Assembly (NCBI RefSeq): GCF_004339025.1
Contig: NZ_SMFT01000002.1
Location: 264,276-328,275, forward strand
DNA from: Volucribacter psittacicida
GTDB taxonomy: Bacteria > Pseudomonadota > Gammaproteobacteria > Enterobacterales > Pasteurellaceae
Reading direction: 5' to 3'
DNA length: 64,000 nucleotides
Shown: positions 10,100-19,276 of the stretch, piece by piece
Layout of the letters: every line of letters begins with the position of its first letter
Numbering within the stretch: the stretch's first letter is position 1
The notes under the pieces: model-generated
The model's database searches: none
Told to the model about the DNA's origin: nothing
The model's input: the letters and a program-made list of their open reading frames with translations, nothing else
Translations under genes and position numbers: made by a program

Positions 10100-10118
10100 A
10101 ATGATAATAAATATCATT
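10100..10118 (+). promoter_or_regulatory. Fur box upstream of the FrpB-type receptor
   Basis: The 19-base sequence AATGATAATAAATATCATT is an almost perfect palindrome and fits the Fur consensus (7-1-7 form TGATAAT-A-AATATCA). It predicts iron-repressed transcription of what follows: the leader with a terminator hairpin and then the TonB receptor. Confidence 0.75.
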
Positions 10119-10120
10119 TG

Positions 10121-10203
10121 TATAAACTTGAGTAAAATGATAAAGTTTATTGGCGTTTTGTTGTAAACGTATATTTGGCGGCGGTAAAAATTACCGCTTT
10201 TTT
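10121..10203 (+). ncRNA. Candidate Fur-controlled small RNA or attenuated leader
   Basis: About 80 bases after the Fur box there is a perfect intrinsic terminator: GCGGTAA (10181-10187), loop AAA, TTACCGC (10191-10197), then T6. No long ORF lies between Fur box and terminator. The receptor start codon is only 25 bases beyond the T run. The short transcript with a U tail has the layout of an Hfq-dependent, iron-responsive small RNA (RyhB/HrrF type), or it may be a leader that must be read through to express the receptor. The 5' end is a guess; a possible -10 TAAAAT is at 10133-10138. Confidence 0.4.
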
Positions 10204-10227
10204 ATGGATAACCTAAAGGAAATGAAT

Positions 10228-12271
10228 ATGGCTGCAAAATTTAGGCTTACATCTATTAGTTGCATCGTATTAGGGGCATTAGCCAGCTCAGCGGTGTTAG
10301 CTAATAATCAAAACTCAGAAACCGTAACCCTTGATGAAATTGTGATTTCAGCACATCAAGGAACCAAAGTGGAAACGGATATTGTTACTTTACCTGAAAT
10401 GGATGAGGGGACAGCAACAGATATGCGTAGTGTATTGGCAAAAGAGCCTTCCATTGATTTTGGTGGTGGAAATGGGACATCTCAATTCTTAACAATTCGC
10501 GGAATGGGGCAAAACTCTGTAGATATTAAAGTGGATAATGCCTATTCTGATAGCCAAATTCTTTACCATCAAGGACGTTTTATTATTGACCCTTCTTTAT
10601 TAAAAAGTATTTCAGTACAAAAAGGGGCGGGTGCGGCAAGTGCTGGGATTGGGGCAACCAATGGGGCAATTATTGCTAAAACTGTTGATGCCTTAGATTT
10701 GCTAGCTAATAGCTCGCGTGATTATGGTTTTAAATTAAATACAGGTTATGCCAGTAATGATGGCTATTCTTATGGGGCAACCCTATTTGGTAAGGCTGGA
10801 AACTTTGATGCCTTAATCTCTTTTAATCGTGTCAATGACCATGATTACAAGCCTGGCAAGGGTTTTGAGAACTTTGAGGGGGGGGGGTACGGTACCCTAT
10901 AGTGCGTTAGATAAACGCAGTTATTTAATCAAATTAGGGGCAACTTTTGCTAATCATCGTTTTGTTTTAAGCCATTTAAGCGACCAACATCGAGGAGTGC
11001 GTTTAGTTCGTGAAGAATTTGCCATCGGTGGTCCAAGATTAACCCTCGCTCGTCAATCTCCAGCCTATCGTGAAACAACCTTAACCAATACCAATCTTGA
11101 GTGGACAGCCAAAGAATTAGGCTTTATCAGTGAGCTTACCGCCAATGCGTATTTTATGCAAAATAAACGCTATTCTGCGGATGATAGCGGTTGTGGTTAT
11201 TGCGGTAATGTGGAAGGTCCAACCACAACGAAAATTGATACCCGAGGCTTTAATATTAATTTAGATTCTCCATTAGGACAAAATACCTTAATTAAATATG
11301 GGGTAAATTATCGTGACCAAAAAATCACGCCACACGCCTTCCTATTACCAAATTATTCATTGACAGAACCAAAGAAAACGGATGTGGGTAATTATGTTGA
11401 AGTTATTCATTCTATTAGTGATTTTGTTTTAACAGGTGGTTTGCGTTACGATTACTTTAACCTTAAAGCTATGGATGGGAAATCTGTGTCTGATGGACGC
11501 TTTAATCCGAGTTTTGGTTTAATTTGGATGCCGCTAGAAAATTTAAGTTTTAATGTGAACCATAACTATGCTTCTCGTAGCCCACGTTTATATGATGCTT
11601 TAATGACCCATGGCAAAAGAGGGGTGATTTCTATTGCTGATGGTACAGTCGCTGAACGAGCTCGTAATACAGAATTAGGCTTTAACTATAAATATGCGGG
11701 CTTTACCTTGGCAGGAAGCTATTTCTGGCAAAAAATCAATGACGCCTTAGCCAATCCGCAAGACCGCCATGAAGTAGATGGTATCAAAGTCAGAGAAACG
11801 GTAAATGCGGGTTATATTAAAAATCATGGTTATGAGCTTAGTGCTTCTTATGAGTATGAGGGCTTTAGTGCACGTATTGGGGTATCACAAAGTAAACCAA
11901 GAATTTACGATACTCATCCCGATAACTTGCTTAGTGCAAATCCTGAGTTTGCCGTACAAGTGGGAAGAACCTGGACTGCGGGCTTAGCTTATCGCTTTAC
12001 TCAACCAAATCTTGAACTAGGTTGGCGTAATCGTACGGTAGAAGATGCGAAAGGTTCTGTATTAGTACGGGATACGACGGAGGTAGAGCGTAACGGTTAT
12101 ACGGTGCATGATTTTTATCTTAACTGGAAACCCTTTAATAATGACAGTATGAATGTGAATGTATCATTAAACAACGCCTTTAATAAGTTCTATTACCCAC
12201 ATACTCAACGAGGTGACACTTTACCGGGCATTGGTAGAAATTTAACAGTAGGTGTAAATTATACATTTTAA
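10228..12271 (+). CDS. FrpB/FetA-type TonB-dependent receptor, out of frame at a G10 tract (phase OFF)
   Basis: An outer-membrane receptor for iron or siderophore uptake, in two frames. Frame 1 runs from ATG 10228 (AAGGA 7 bases upstream) to a stop at 10902. Frame 2 continues from the G tract at 10878-10887 to 12271. Removing one G joins them into one protein of 680 residues. The signal peptide ends ASSAVLA, then comes a TonB-box-like TLDEIVISA. The plug has EPSIDFGGGNGTSQFLTIRG and KGAGAASAGIGATNGAI; the barrel has HGKRGVISIADGT and ends in VGVNYTF. These blocks closely resemble Neisseria FrpB/FetA, which takes up ferric siderophores. The sequence after the tract shows no decay, so a switchable gene is more likely than a pseudogene. 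A sequencing error in the homopolymer is the alternative. Upstream: Fur box and terminator hairpin. Confidence 0.85.
10878..10887 (+). repeat. Poly-G tract (G10) causing a frameshift
   Basis: Ten consecutive Gs followed by TACG. With nine Gs the codons read GAG GGG GGG GGT ACG (Glu-Gly-Gly-Gly-Thr) and continue into the rest of the receptor. With ten the frame stops at 10902. Tracts of this length are prone to slipped-strand mispairing. The tract context is the same as at 38291-38299 in fhuA. Confidence 0.9.
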
Positions 12272-12313
12272 TCATTAAGTGAATAAATAAACAACCAGTA
12301 AAAACGGGTTAAT

Positions 12314-12345
12314 AAGACCTAGTTCATAAAAGCTAGGTCTTTTTT
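12314..12345 (+). terminator. Terminator between the TonB receptor and emrB
   Basis: The perfect 9-base stem AAGACCTAG / CTAGGTCTT is followed by TTTTATC on the plus strand. It ends the receptor transcript and may also serve emrB, which converges on it. Confidence 0.8.
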
Positions 12346-12408
12346 ATCTTTCAAATCATCATCGCTCTATTTTAAACTATAATCCTTTCAAATTTAAAAT
12401 ACCTACAC

Positions 12409-13941
12409 CTAACCAGTCTTGTTCCCAAAAGGTGGTTTTGCAAACCAAACAACAGCGATAAGGCATAAAAATAATAATGCTGATAACCAAAAAATTTCAT
12501 TAGCGCCAATAATAAAGCCTTGTTTAGTAATCATCTCGGCAGCATAGATAGAAGACTGGGTATCCGATAGCCCTAATTGTTCCATTTGCTGATAATATAA
12601 TTGGCTATTGATATTATAAGGAGTAATGGCTTCCACTAAACGCTCATGATGGAGTGCTTCTCGGTTATACCACATTGCGGTAGTAACCGAGGTACCAATA
12701 GAGCCAGCCAACGTACGCAAGAAATTAAAGAGGCTTGAAGCCGATGCCATTTTTTCTGGCGGTAAACCTGATAAAGTAATGGTGGTTAATGGCATAAAAA
12801 AGCAAGCAACCGCTAACCCTTGCACAAATTGTGGTAACGCCACGTCCATAAAATTCATATTGGGTTCAAAGGTTTCTGCTCTCCAATAAAAGGTCAAGGC
12901 ATAGACAATAAAACTTAAGCTAACCAAAATCCGCATATCAATTTTGCTGCCAAATTTACCAATCAAAGGCGATAATAAGATAGGCAATAACCCCACTGGT
13001 GCAGCCGCTAAACCTGCCCAAGTCGCAGTATAGCCATAGACTTGTTGGAGCAATAAAGGAATTAATACCACCGAACCTAAATAAACTAAGAACGCTAAAC
13101 TGGTGCTTAAACAGCCAATGCTAAAATTACGTTGTTTAAATAAAGAAATATCTACAATAGGATTTTTCTCGGTTAATTCCCAAATAATTAATAATATTAG
13201 GCTAATAGCGGAAATCACAGATAGCAGCAGGATTTCGCTGGAATTAAACCAATCTTGTTCACGTCCTTTATCTAGCACTAATTGTAAACAACCTACTCCT
13301 AAAATCAGTAACACTAAACCAATACGATCAATAGGTTGTTGAGAGGTTTGTGTTTCTCGTTTTGCCAAAATTTTCCAACTAATGAGTACCACACTAATCC
13401 CAATAGGCACATTAATAAAGAAAATCCACCCCCAATGTAGGTTATCACTGATCCAACCACCAAGAATCGGTCCAAAAATCGGCGCTACCACGACCGTCAT
13501 TGACCAAAAAGCAAGAGCCATACTACGTTTTTGTGGAGGATAATTATTCAGTAATAGACTTTGTGATAAGGGAATAATTGGTCCTGCGGCAATCCCTTGT
13601 AATACACGACAAAAAATCAGCATTTCTAAGCTATGGGAAATACCACATAACCAAGAGGCAAGCACAAATAAACTGGTTGCCACTAAAAATAGTCGAACTT
13701 CTCCAAAACGTTTCGCTAACCAGCCTGTAATAGGAATAGCAATGGCATTAGCAACACCAAAAGAAGTGATTACCCAAGTCCCTTGACTAGAAGACGCACC
13801 AAGATCGCCAGCAATGGTTGGAATGGCAACATTGGCAATGGTTGAATCTAATACTTGCATAAAGGTAGCGAGTGCTAAAGCTAAGGTCATTAACACTAAG
13901 GCCACGCCCTTTATGGGTTCATATCGCATTGTTTGTTGCAT
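12409..13941 (-). CDS. emrB: EmrB-type multidrug efflux permease (MFS, DHA2 family)
   Basis: A 510-residue inner-membrane transporter with about 14 hydrophobic segments, matching EmrB length. DHA2-type motifs are visible: MQVLDSTIANVAIPTIAGDL in helix 1, GWLAKRFGEVRLFL after helix 2, CRVLQGIAAGPIIPLSQSLL, and FGPILGGWISDNLHWGWIF. It works with EmrA (8 bases upstream in the same operon) and an outer-membrane channel such as TolC to expel hydrophobic compounds by proton exchange. The substrate cannot be told from sequence. Confidence 0.93.
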   Translation of the reverse strand: MQQTMRYEPIKGVALVLMTLALALATFMQVLDSTIANVAIPTIAGDLGASSSQGTWVITSFGVANAIAIPITGWLAKRFGEVRLFLVATSLFVLASWLCGISHSLEMLIFCRVLQGIAAGPIIPLSQSLLLNNYPPQKRSMALAFWSMTVVVAPIFGPILGGWISDNLHWGWIFFINVPIGISVVLISWKILAKRETQTSQQPIDRIGLVLLILGVGCLQLVLDKGREQDWFNSSEILLLSVISAISLILLIIWELTEKNPIVDISLFKQRNFSIGCLSTSLAFLVYLGSVVLIPLLLQQVYGYTATWAGLAAAPVGLLPILLSPLIGKFGSKIDMRILVSLSFIVYALTFYWRAETFEPNMNFMDVALPQFVQGLAVACFFMPLTTITLSGLPPEKMASASSLFNFLRTLAGSIGTSVTTAMWYNREALHHERLVEAITPYNINSQLYYQQMEQLGLSDTQSSIYAAEMITKQGFIIGANEIFWLSALLFLCLIAVVWFAKPPFGNKTG

Positions 13942-13949
13942 TTTTCTGC

Positions 13950-15104
13950 CTATTTACTATTTTCAGAAATAATTTGCTCAATCAGTTCATTTACTGGAGC
14001 AAGATCATAATCAAGTACATCAGTACGGTAAATAGGAGTCAGCCGTTTATGGCTCAATAGTACTTCGCCTGAAGTATCGGCGGTATTAACATTTACAGTT
14101 GCCGACAAACCAATCCGCAAAGGATACTGTGCAAGCTGATCTTTATTTAAACGAATACGCACTGGCACACGTTGAATCACTTTAATCCAATTCCCTGTGG
14201 CATTTTGAGCAGGTAATAAAGAAAATGCACTGCCTGTACCTAGCTCAATCCCCTCAACTTTCCCCTCAAATTCAACCTTATCACCATATAAATCAAACAC
14301 TAAGGTGGCAGGTTGCCCAATACGCATATTGACCAGCTGAGTTTCCTTAAAGTTAGCATCTACCCACATATCATCAGTAGCAATCACAGCCAATAATGGG
14401 CTACCAACAGTAGCTCTTGCTCCCACCTGTGCGGTACGTCTTGCCACATAACCGTTTAATGGGCTTCTAATTTGAGTACGCTGTAAATTAAGCCAAGCCT
14501 GCTTAACATTATCAATGGCGTTTTTCACGCTAGGTTGCTGCGTTAATGGCGTATTACCCAATAAAGCCTGATTTGCCAATAACTGACTTTTTGCAACCTG
14601 TAATTGTGCATCAGCTAAAGCAACGGCTTCTTTGGCGTGTTGCAAAGATTCTTGATCAATCGCCCCTGATTTACTTAATTGTTGGCGGCGGGCAAAATCG
14701 CCTTCTGCACGTGCTAGGGTAATTTGATTGGCTTGTACTGTCGCCTGTAATTGTTGCACCGTATATTCAAGCTGTTTAATTGAACGCACCGCGCTGGCTA
14801 GTGCCTCTTTGCTTTGAGCAAAAGTGAATTTCGCATCAGTATCATCAAGCACAATTAAAACATCGCCTTGATGAACAAAATCCATATCATCTACATTAAT
14901 TTGAGTAATATTGCCACTGATTTGTGCAGAAACCATTACTTGATTACCCGAAGCATAAGCGTCATCGGTTTCTTGATGATTACGCAAAACCAAAAACCAA
15001 TAAATGGCGACACCTATACCAATAAGCAATAAAATCATAAAGAAATAAGTTAAGATTTTTTTGCGTTTACTTGAAGTTTTCACAGAATTATCTTGTTGAT
15101 CCAT
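13950..15104 (-). CDS. emrA: EmrA-type membrane fusion protein (HlyD family)
   Basis: A 384-residue periplasmic adaptor of the HlyD family. A single N-terminal membrane helix (about residues 14-36, YFFMILLLIGIGVAIYWFLV) is followed by a lipoyl half-motif (VSAQISGNITQINVDDMDFV), a long alpha-helical hairpin (about 95-205), the second lipoyl half (RSPLNGYVARRTAQVGA), and a beta-barrel domain. It links EmrB to an outer-membrane channel. It is the first gene of emrA-emrB. No regulator gene lies next to it. Confidence 0.92.
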   Translation of the reverse strand: MDQQDNSVKTSSKRKKILTYFFMILLLIGIGVAIYWFLVLRNHQETDDAYASGNQVMVSAQISGNITQINVDDMDFVHQGDVLIVLDDTDAKFTFAQSKEALASAVRSIKQLEYTVQQLQATVQANQITLARAEGDFARRQQLSKSGAIDQESLQHAKEAVALADAQLQVAKSQLLANQALLGNTPLTQQPSVKNAIDNVKQAWLNLQRTQIRSPLNGYVARRTAQVGARATVGSPLLAVIATDDMWVDANFKETQLVNMRIGQPATLVFDLYGDKVEFEGKVEGIELGTGSAFSLLPAQNATGNWIKVIQRVPVRIRLNKDQLAQYPLRIGLSATVNVNTADTSGEVLLSHKRLTPIYRTDVLDYDLAPVNELIEQIISENSK

Positions 15105-15116
15105 TTTTATGCCTTT

Positions 15117-15158
15117 TATACTCGTCCTACTTTATCGTCATTTCAATTTAAAATAAGA
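15117..15158. repeat. Short Correia-like element (copy 2)
   Basis: The ends TATACTCGTCCTACTTTA and, inverted, TCATTTCAATTTAAAATAA are joined without the core. It lies 13 bases upstream of emrA and so sits in its promoter region. Confidence 0.55.
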
Positions 15159-15181
15159 CTTCATATCATCTAGCCTAAGAA

Positions 15182-15212
15182 TAAAAAACCGCACTACAAG
15201 TGCGGTCAATTT
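15182..15212 (-). terminator. tsf terminator from a tight inverted uptake-signal pair
   Basis: ACCGCACT and AGTGCGGT are separated by only ACA. On the minus strand the hairpin is followed by TTTTTT. It begins about 16 bases beyond the tsf stop. Confidence 0.85.
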
Positions 15213-15227
15213 TACCAAAATTTCTAA

Positions 15228-16073
15228 TTAGATTTTTTGCATTGCAGCCACTTCTGCCGCGAAATCGGTTTCCACTTTTTCAATACCTTCACCCACTTCA
15301 AAGCGAACGAAGTTAGTCACCTCAGCACCAACCTCTTTTAAGAAGTCGCCCACTGATTTTGATGGATCCATTACAAATGGTTGACCTGTTAAAGAAACTT
15401 CACCAGTAAATTTCTTCATACGACCTTCTACCATTTTCTCTGCGATTTCACGCGGTTTACCTGATTGCATCGCAATATCAACTTGGATTTCACGCTCTTT
15501 AGCAACAACATCCGCTGGGACATCTTCTGGACGAACAAACTCAGGGCGACTCGCCGCAACATGCATTGCCACTTTTCTTAATTCTTCTTCAGAACCTTTA
15601 CCTGCAACTAACACACCGATTTTCGCACCATGTAAGTAAGAGACTAATACATCGCCCTCTAAGAACTGCACACGACGAATAGTCATATTTTCACCGATTT
15701 TAGCCACTAATGCCGCACGTTGCTCTTCAAATTGTGCTTGTAGGGCTTCAATGCTTACACCTTTATTAGCTAAAGCATAATCAGCAACAGCATTGGCTAA
15801 TTCTAAGAAACCCGCATCTTTTGCTACGAAGTCAGTTTCGCAGTTCATTTCAACTAATGCACCAAAACCTGCACCAATACGCGCAAGGATCACCCCTTCA
15901 GCTGCAACACGACCTGCTTTTTTAGCCGCTTTTGCTTGACCAGACTTACGCATATTATCAATTGCTAATTCAATATCGCCGTTTGCTTCAACTAATGCTT
16001 TTTTACACTCCATCATACCTGCGCCAGTACGTTCACGGAGTTCTTTTACTAATGATGCAGTAATTTCTGCCAT
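15228..16073 (-). CDS. tsf: Elongation factor Ts
   Basis: The nucleotide exchange factor of EF-Tu. It is 281 residues. The N-terminal helical module has [20 protein letters not shown], and the core contains the EF-Tu-contacting motif [11 protein letters not shown]. It follows rpsB in the conserved rpsB-tsf order, separated by an attenuator-like hairpin, so the two genes share a promoter but tsf output is probably lower or differently set. Confidence 0.98.
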   Translation of the reverse strand: MAEITASLVKELRERTGAGMMECKKALVEANGDIELAIDNMRKSGQAKAAKKAGRVAAEGVILARIGAGFGALVEMNCETDFVAKDAGFLELANAVADYALANKGVSIEALQAQFEEQRAALVAKIGENMTIRRVQFLEGDVLVSYLHGAKIGVLVAGKGSEEELRKVAMHVAASRPEFVRPEDVPADVVAKEREIQVDIAMQSGKPREIAEKMVEGRMKKFTGEVSLTGQPFVMDPSKSVGDFLKEVGAEVTNFVRFEVGEGIEKVETDFAAEVAAMQKI

Positions 16074-16110
16074 TTTAATGTCCTCTATTCTCTATAATTT
16101 ATAACTTTAT

Positions 16111-16140
16111 AAAAAAAGCAGGGTATTCATGCCCCTGCTT
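16111..16140 (-). terminator. Attenuator/terminator hairpin between rpsB and tsf
   Basis: The stem AAGCAGGG / CCCTGCTT with a 9-base loop is followed by a run of Ts on the minus strand. It lies between the rpsB stop and the tsf start, where a partial terminator is known in other gamma-proteobacteria. Confidence 0.75.
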
Positions 16141-16181
16141 ACCTATTCATTTACTAAGGGCAATCGCCTTGTTAGCCAAGA

Positions 16182-16913
16182 TTATTCTTCGCTAGCAATT
16201 TCCACTGCAACTTCTTCAGTAACAACGTCCTCAACGCCTTTACCTTCTTTAACTGCCGCTGCTGCAGCACTTAAATAAAGCTGAATAGCACGAGTCGCAT
16301 CGTCATTACCAGGAATAATATAATCAACACCATCTGGATCAGTGTTAGTATCTACTACCGCAAATACTGGAATACCAAGATTGTTTGCTTCTTTCACTGC
16401 AATATGCTCGTGATCCGCAGCAATAACAAATAATGCATCAGGTAAGCCAGCCATATTTTTGATACCGCCAAGGCTTAGCTCTAATTTTTCCATTTCACGG
16501 GTACGCATTAACGCTTCTTTTTTGGTTAATTTATCAAAAGTACCGTCTTGAGATTGAGTTTCAAGATCTTTTAAACGTTTGATAGATTGACGAACGGTTT
16601 TCCAGTTAGTCAACATACCACCTAACCAACGATGATTTACATAGTATTGTTGACAATCTAATGCTGCTTCTTTTACCGCATCAGTGGCTGCACGTTTAGT
16701 ACCAACAAATAATATTTTACCGTTGTTATGAGCAATACGAGATAATTCAGCTAACGCATCGTTAAATAATGGAAGGGTTTTTTCCAAGTTAATGATATGA
16801 ACGCCATTACGCGCACCAAAAATAAATGGTTTCATTTTTGGATTCCAATAACGAGTTTGGTGACCGAAGTGAACGCCTGCTTGTAGCATATCGCGCATAG
16901 AAACTTGTGCCAT
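16182..16913 (-). CDS. rpsB: 30S ribosomal protein S2
   Basis: It is 243 residues when started at ATG 16913, which has AAGGA upstream and gives the standard start [20 protein letters not shown]; the longer frame to 16949 adds 12 unconserved residues. Conserved blocks are [34 protein letters not shown] and [17 protein letters not shown]. It is the first gene of rpsB-tsf. Its leader (16914-17066) probably carries an S2 feedback site. Confidence 0.98.
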   Translation of the reverse strand: MAQVSMRDMLQAGVHFGHQTRYWNPKMKPFIFGARNGVHIINLEKTLPLFNDALAELSRIAHNNGKILFVGTKRAATDAVKEAALDCQQYYVNHRWLGGMLTNWKTVRQSIKRLKDLETQSQDGTFDKLTKKEALMRTREMEKLELSLGGIKNMAGLPDALFVIAADHEHIAVKEANNLGIPVFAVVDTNTDPDGVDYIIPGNDDATRAIQLYLSAAAAAVKEGKGVEDVVTEEVAVEIASEE

Positions 16914-17066
16914 AATAATTTTTCCTTTTAATTTGGGTTTAGCCTCCACATATCCAATTAAATTGAACCATTTGGCACCCCAATTTAATGAACAAGATAT
17001 GTGTGTGTTTTTGAAATTGAATAAAAAACGTCATTAGCACAATGCAAAATGACGGGCGATTTTATA
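16914..17066 (-). promoter_or_regulatory. rpsB leader with probable promoter
   Basis: About 150 bases without a gene upstream of rpsB. On the minus strand an extended -10 (TGGTATAAA) lies near 17061-17069, giving a leader of about 145 bases. The leader holds short complementary stretches and GGAGGCTAAACCC just before the SD. Gamma-proteobacterial rpsB messages carry a conserved leader that S2 binds for feedback. I did not fold this leader, so the assignment is by position. Confidence 0.4.
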
Positions 17067-17129
17067 CCACAAAGTGCGGTCTAAATCCAGTAAATTTTTT
17101 GATTAGTGGTGTTTTAGTGGATTAAATGA

Positions 17130-17233
17130 TACTCGTTTCAATTTAAAATAAGACAAAGCGACACACCAAAGACAGTACAAATAGTACGAGTACGATGTTT
17201 TCAATACTGTATTATTTTAAAGTCGAATGACCA
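17130..17233. repeat. Correia-like element, long form (copy 3)
   Basis: About 104 bases. The left end is TACTCGTTTCAATTTAAAAT and the right end, inverted, is TATGGTCATTCGACTTTAAA. The core contains GACAAAGCGACACACC then AAGACAGTACAAATAGTACG, which is almost the core of the Neisseria Correia element. It lies between ppiD and rpsB. Confidence 0.75.
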
Positions 17234-17239
17234 TAATTT

Positions 17240-17271
17240 AAAAATAAAAGCCTCTCTATCAGAAAGGCTTT
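17240..17271 (-). terminator. ppiD terminator
   Basis: The stem AAAGCCT / AGGCTTT is followed by TTATTTTTAA on the minus strand. It begins 10 bases after the ppiD stop. Confidence 0.75.
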
Positions 17272-17281
17272 ATCATAAAGA

Positions 17282-19165
17282 TTATTGTTGTTGATTAATA
17301 AACTCATCGTTTATTTCAATTTTAGCTTTACTTCGCAATGCCTCAAGCAAGGTAAGTTGTAACTCTTGTTGTTGGGCTTGAGCGAGTTGAGCGTTAAAGG
17401 CTTGTTGTTGAGCTTGATCTAATTCTCCCTCAATGATTTTATCTAACTCAATAATGACTACATCGCCATTGCCAGCTTTTGCCACAGAATAAACCGCTTT
17501 ATTTTCCTCAGGCTTTGAGAGAGCAAAAATGGCATTATTTAATCGTGGATCTGTGCTTTGCCCATAAGTTAAGGTTTGTTTATCCGCAAAATTAACCTTA
17601 TTTTGCACCGCACTTGGGTTAGCATTTAAATCCTTCGCTAATTGTTCGGCTTGTTGTAACACAATTTGCTCAGCTTTTTGACGTTTTAATAAATTTTCAA
17701 TTTTTGCTTTCGCATCAGCAAGGCTTTCAATGCCTTCTGCTTTATGCTCAATAACACGAAAAACAATAGAATGCTCATCGCCAATATTAATCGGTTGGGA
17801 ATTTTCTCCACCATTGACTAAATCGCTGTCAAAAATGGCAGACACTACATTAGGATAGTTTAATGCAACAGGAATATCTTGACGTGAAAAATAATCAGTT
17901 TCCACTAATTTTACGCCATTTTGTTGTGCAATTTCCGAAGCTGCCGTTAAAGACGTTGGGTTTTCAAAGGCTTTCTCTGCAATATTTTTCTCTAGCTGAT
18001 AAAACTCTCTGCTAACGAGATCTTGGCGAATTTGATCCACAATTTGCCCTCTTACTTGTTCAAGAGGAAGTTCTGACGGGGCTTTGCGATCAAGGATTTT
18101 AATAATATGGAAACTGTTATCCACTTTGACTGGTTGGCTATATTCGCCTACTGCCAATTTATCCGCAGCTTGTTCAAATGCAAGGGGAAATTCGCCAGCC
18201 ACGACCCAGCTTAAATCACCACCATTAACGCCTGATAATTTATCAATAGAACGAGATTGGGCTAGTTGAGCAAAATCCGCTCCTGCTTGTAAGGCTTGAT
18301 AAACTTCATCGGCATCTTGTTGATTATTCAACTGAATATGGGCAACACGTTGTTGTCCTTGGGTAAGGAAATTGGCTTTATGATCTTGATAATACTGTGC
18401 AATTTCCACATCCGAAACCTGAATATTTTTCTCAATATCCGCTCTGGATATATCAAGGTATTGCACTTTAACCAATTCAGGAATTAAGAAGGCATTTTTG
18501 TTTGTATTATAATAATCTTCAATTTCTTGTTCGCTCACATTTTGCTTAGCCACTTCATCATTTAAACTTAAGGTAGCTAAACGCACTTCACGACGTTGCA
18601 ATAATAATTTTGTCAGTGCTTGTTGCTGTGTTGGTACAAGAAAATCTGAGGCTAATAGTCCTGTTTGTAATTGTTCTAGCTCTAATCCTTCGCGTACATA
18701 ATGAGCATAGGTATCTGACGAAATTTGGTTGCTCACTAACATTTGTTGGTATAGTTGGTTATCAAATTTACCATTGACTTGAAATGCAGGCGTTGAAACA
18801 ATTTGCTGTTTGATATGTTCATCCGTCACCGCCAATTTTAGTTCATCCGCATATTGGCGTAATAATTCTTGATTAATTAGGTTATTTAATACGCTATTGC
18901 GTAAACCATTAATAAATTCAGGGGAATCAGCTACAGCGGCAAACTGTGCACTAAGTTGATTACTTAATTGCTGATATTCTAAATTATATTGGCGTTGAAA
19001 TGCTTGTTGTGAGATTTCTTCGCCATTTACTTTCACTGCCGACGTATCTACACGAGAAAAAACATACCCCGCTACGCCACTTAATACAAATGAAACCGCA
19101 ATAACCGTCAACAAAATCTTAGCAGGCAAGCTATTACTTGCACCGCGAAATTTATCCATTATCAT
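17282..19165 (-). CDS. ppiD: PpiD, membrane-anchored periplasmic chaperone
   Basis: A 627-residue SurA/PpiC-type chaperone anchored to the inner membrane, acting on proteins leaving the Sec translocon. One N-terminal helix (about 13-34, SLPAKILLTVIAVSFVLSGV) is followed by a SurA-N-like region, a parvulin (PpiC) domain about 268-360 (RVAHIQLNNQQDADEV, GDLSWVVAGEFPLAFEQ) and a C-terminal domain. Length and order match E. coli PpiD. As there, it lies next to lon, here 111 bases downstream with lon's own terminator between them. Confidence 0.95.
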   Translation of the reverse strand: MIMDKFRGASNSLPAKILLTVIAVSFVLSGVAGYVFSRVDTSAVKVNGEEISQQAFQRQYNLEYQQLSNQLSAQFAAVADSPEFINGLRNSVLNNLINQELLRQYADELKLAVTDEHIKQQIVSTPAFQVNGKFDNQLYQQMLVSNQISSDTYAHYVREGLELEQLQTGLLASDFLVPTQQQALTKLLLQRREVRLATLSLNDEVAKQNVSEQEIEDYYNTNKNAFLIPELVKVQYLDISRADIEKNIQVSDVEIAQYYQDHKANFLTQGQQRVAHIQLNNQQDADEVYQALQAGADFAQLAQSRSIDKLSGVNGGDLSWVVAGEFPLAFEQAADKLAVGEYSQPVKVDNSFHIIKILDRKAPSELPLEQVRGQIVDQIRQDLVSREFYQLEKNIAEKAFENPTSLTAASEIAQQNGVKLVETDYFSRQDIPVALNYPNVVSAIFDSDLVNGGENSQPINIGDEHSIVFRVIEHKAEGIESLADAKAKIENLLKRQKAEQIVLQQAEQLAKDLNANPSAVQNKVNFADKQTLTYGQSTDPRLNNAIFALSKPEENKAVYSVAKAGNGDVVIIELDKIIEGELDQAQQQAFNAQLAQAQQQELQLTLLEALRSKAKIEINDEFINQQQ

Positions 19166-19232
19166 TCACAATTACCTTTTTAAATCGTTAAATACTGAGG
19201 ATTATACGCACTATTTAAATAAAATGAAATCA

Positions 19233-19268
19233 TTAAAAAGCCAGCATGAAAAAATGCTGGCTTAAAAA
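19233..19268 (-). terminator. lon terminator
   Basis: The stem TAAGCCAGCAT / ATGCTGGCTTT (written on the minus strand), 11 bp around a 6-base loop, is followed by TTTAATG. It lies about 9 bases after the lon stop. Confidence 0.85.
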
Positions 19269-19276
19269 ATAATAAA

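Noticed and set aside
10829-12271. A separate 480-residue receptor starting at 10829
   Set aside because: Its first 20 or so residues lie out of frame within the receptor's first part and show no conservation; it is the continuation after the G tract.
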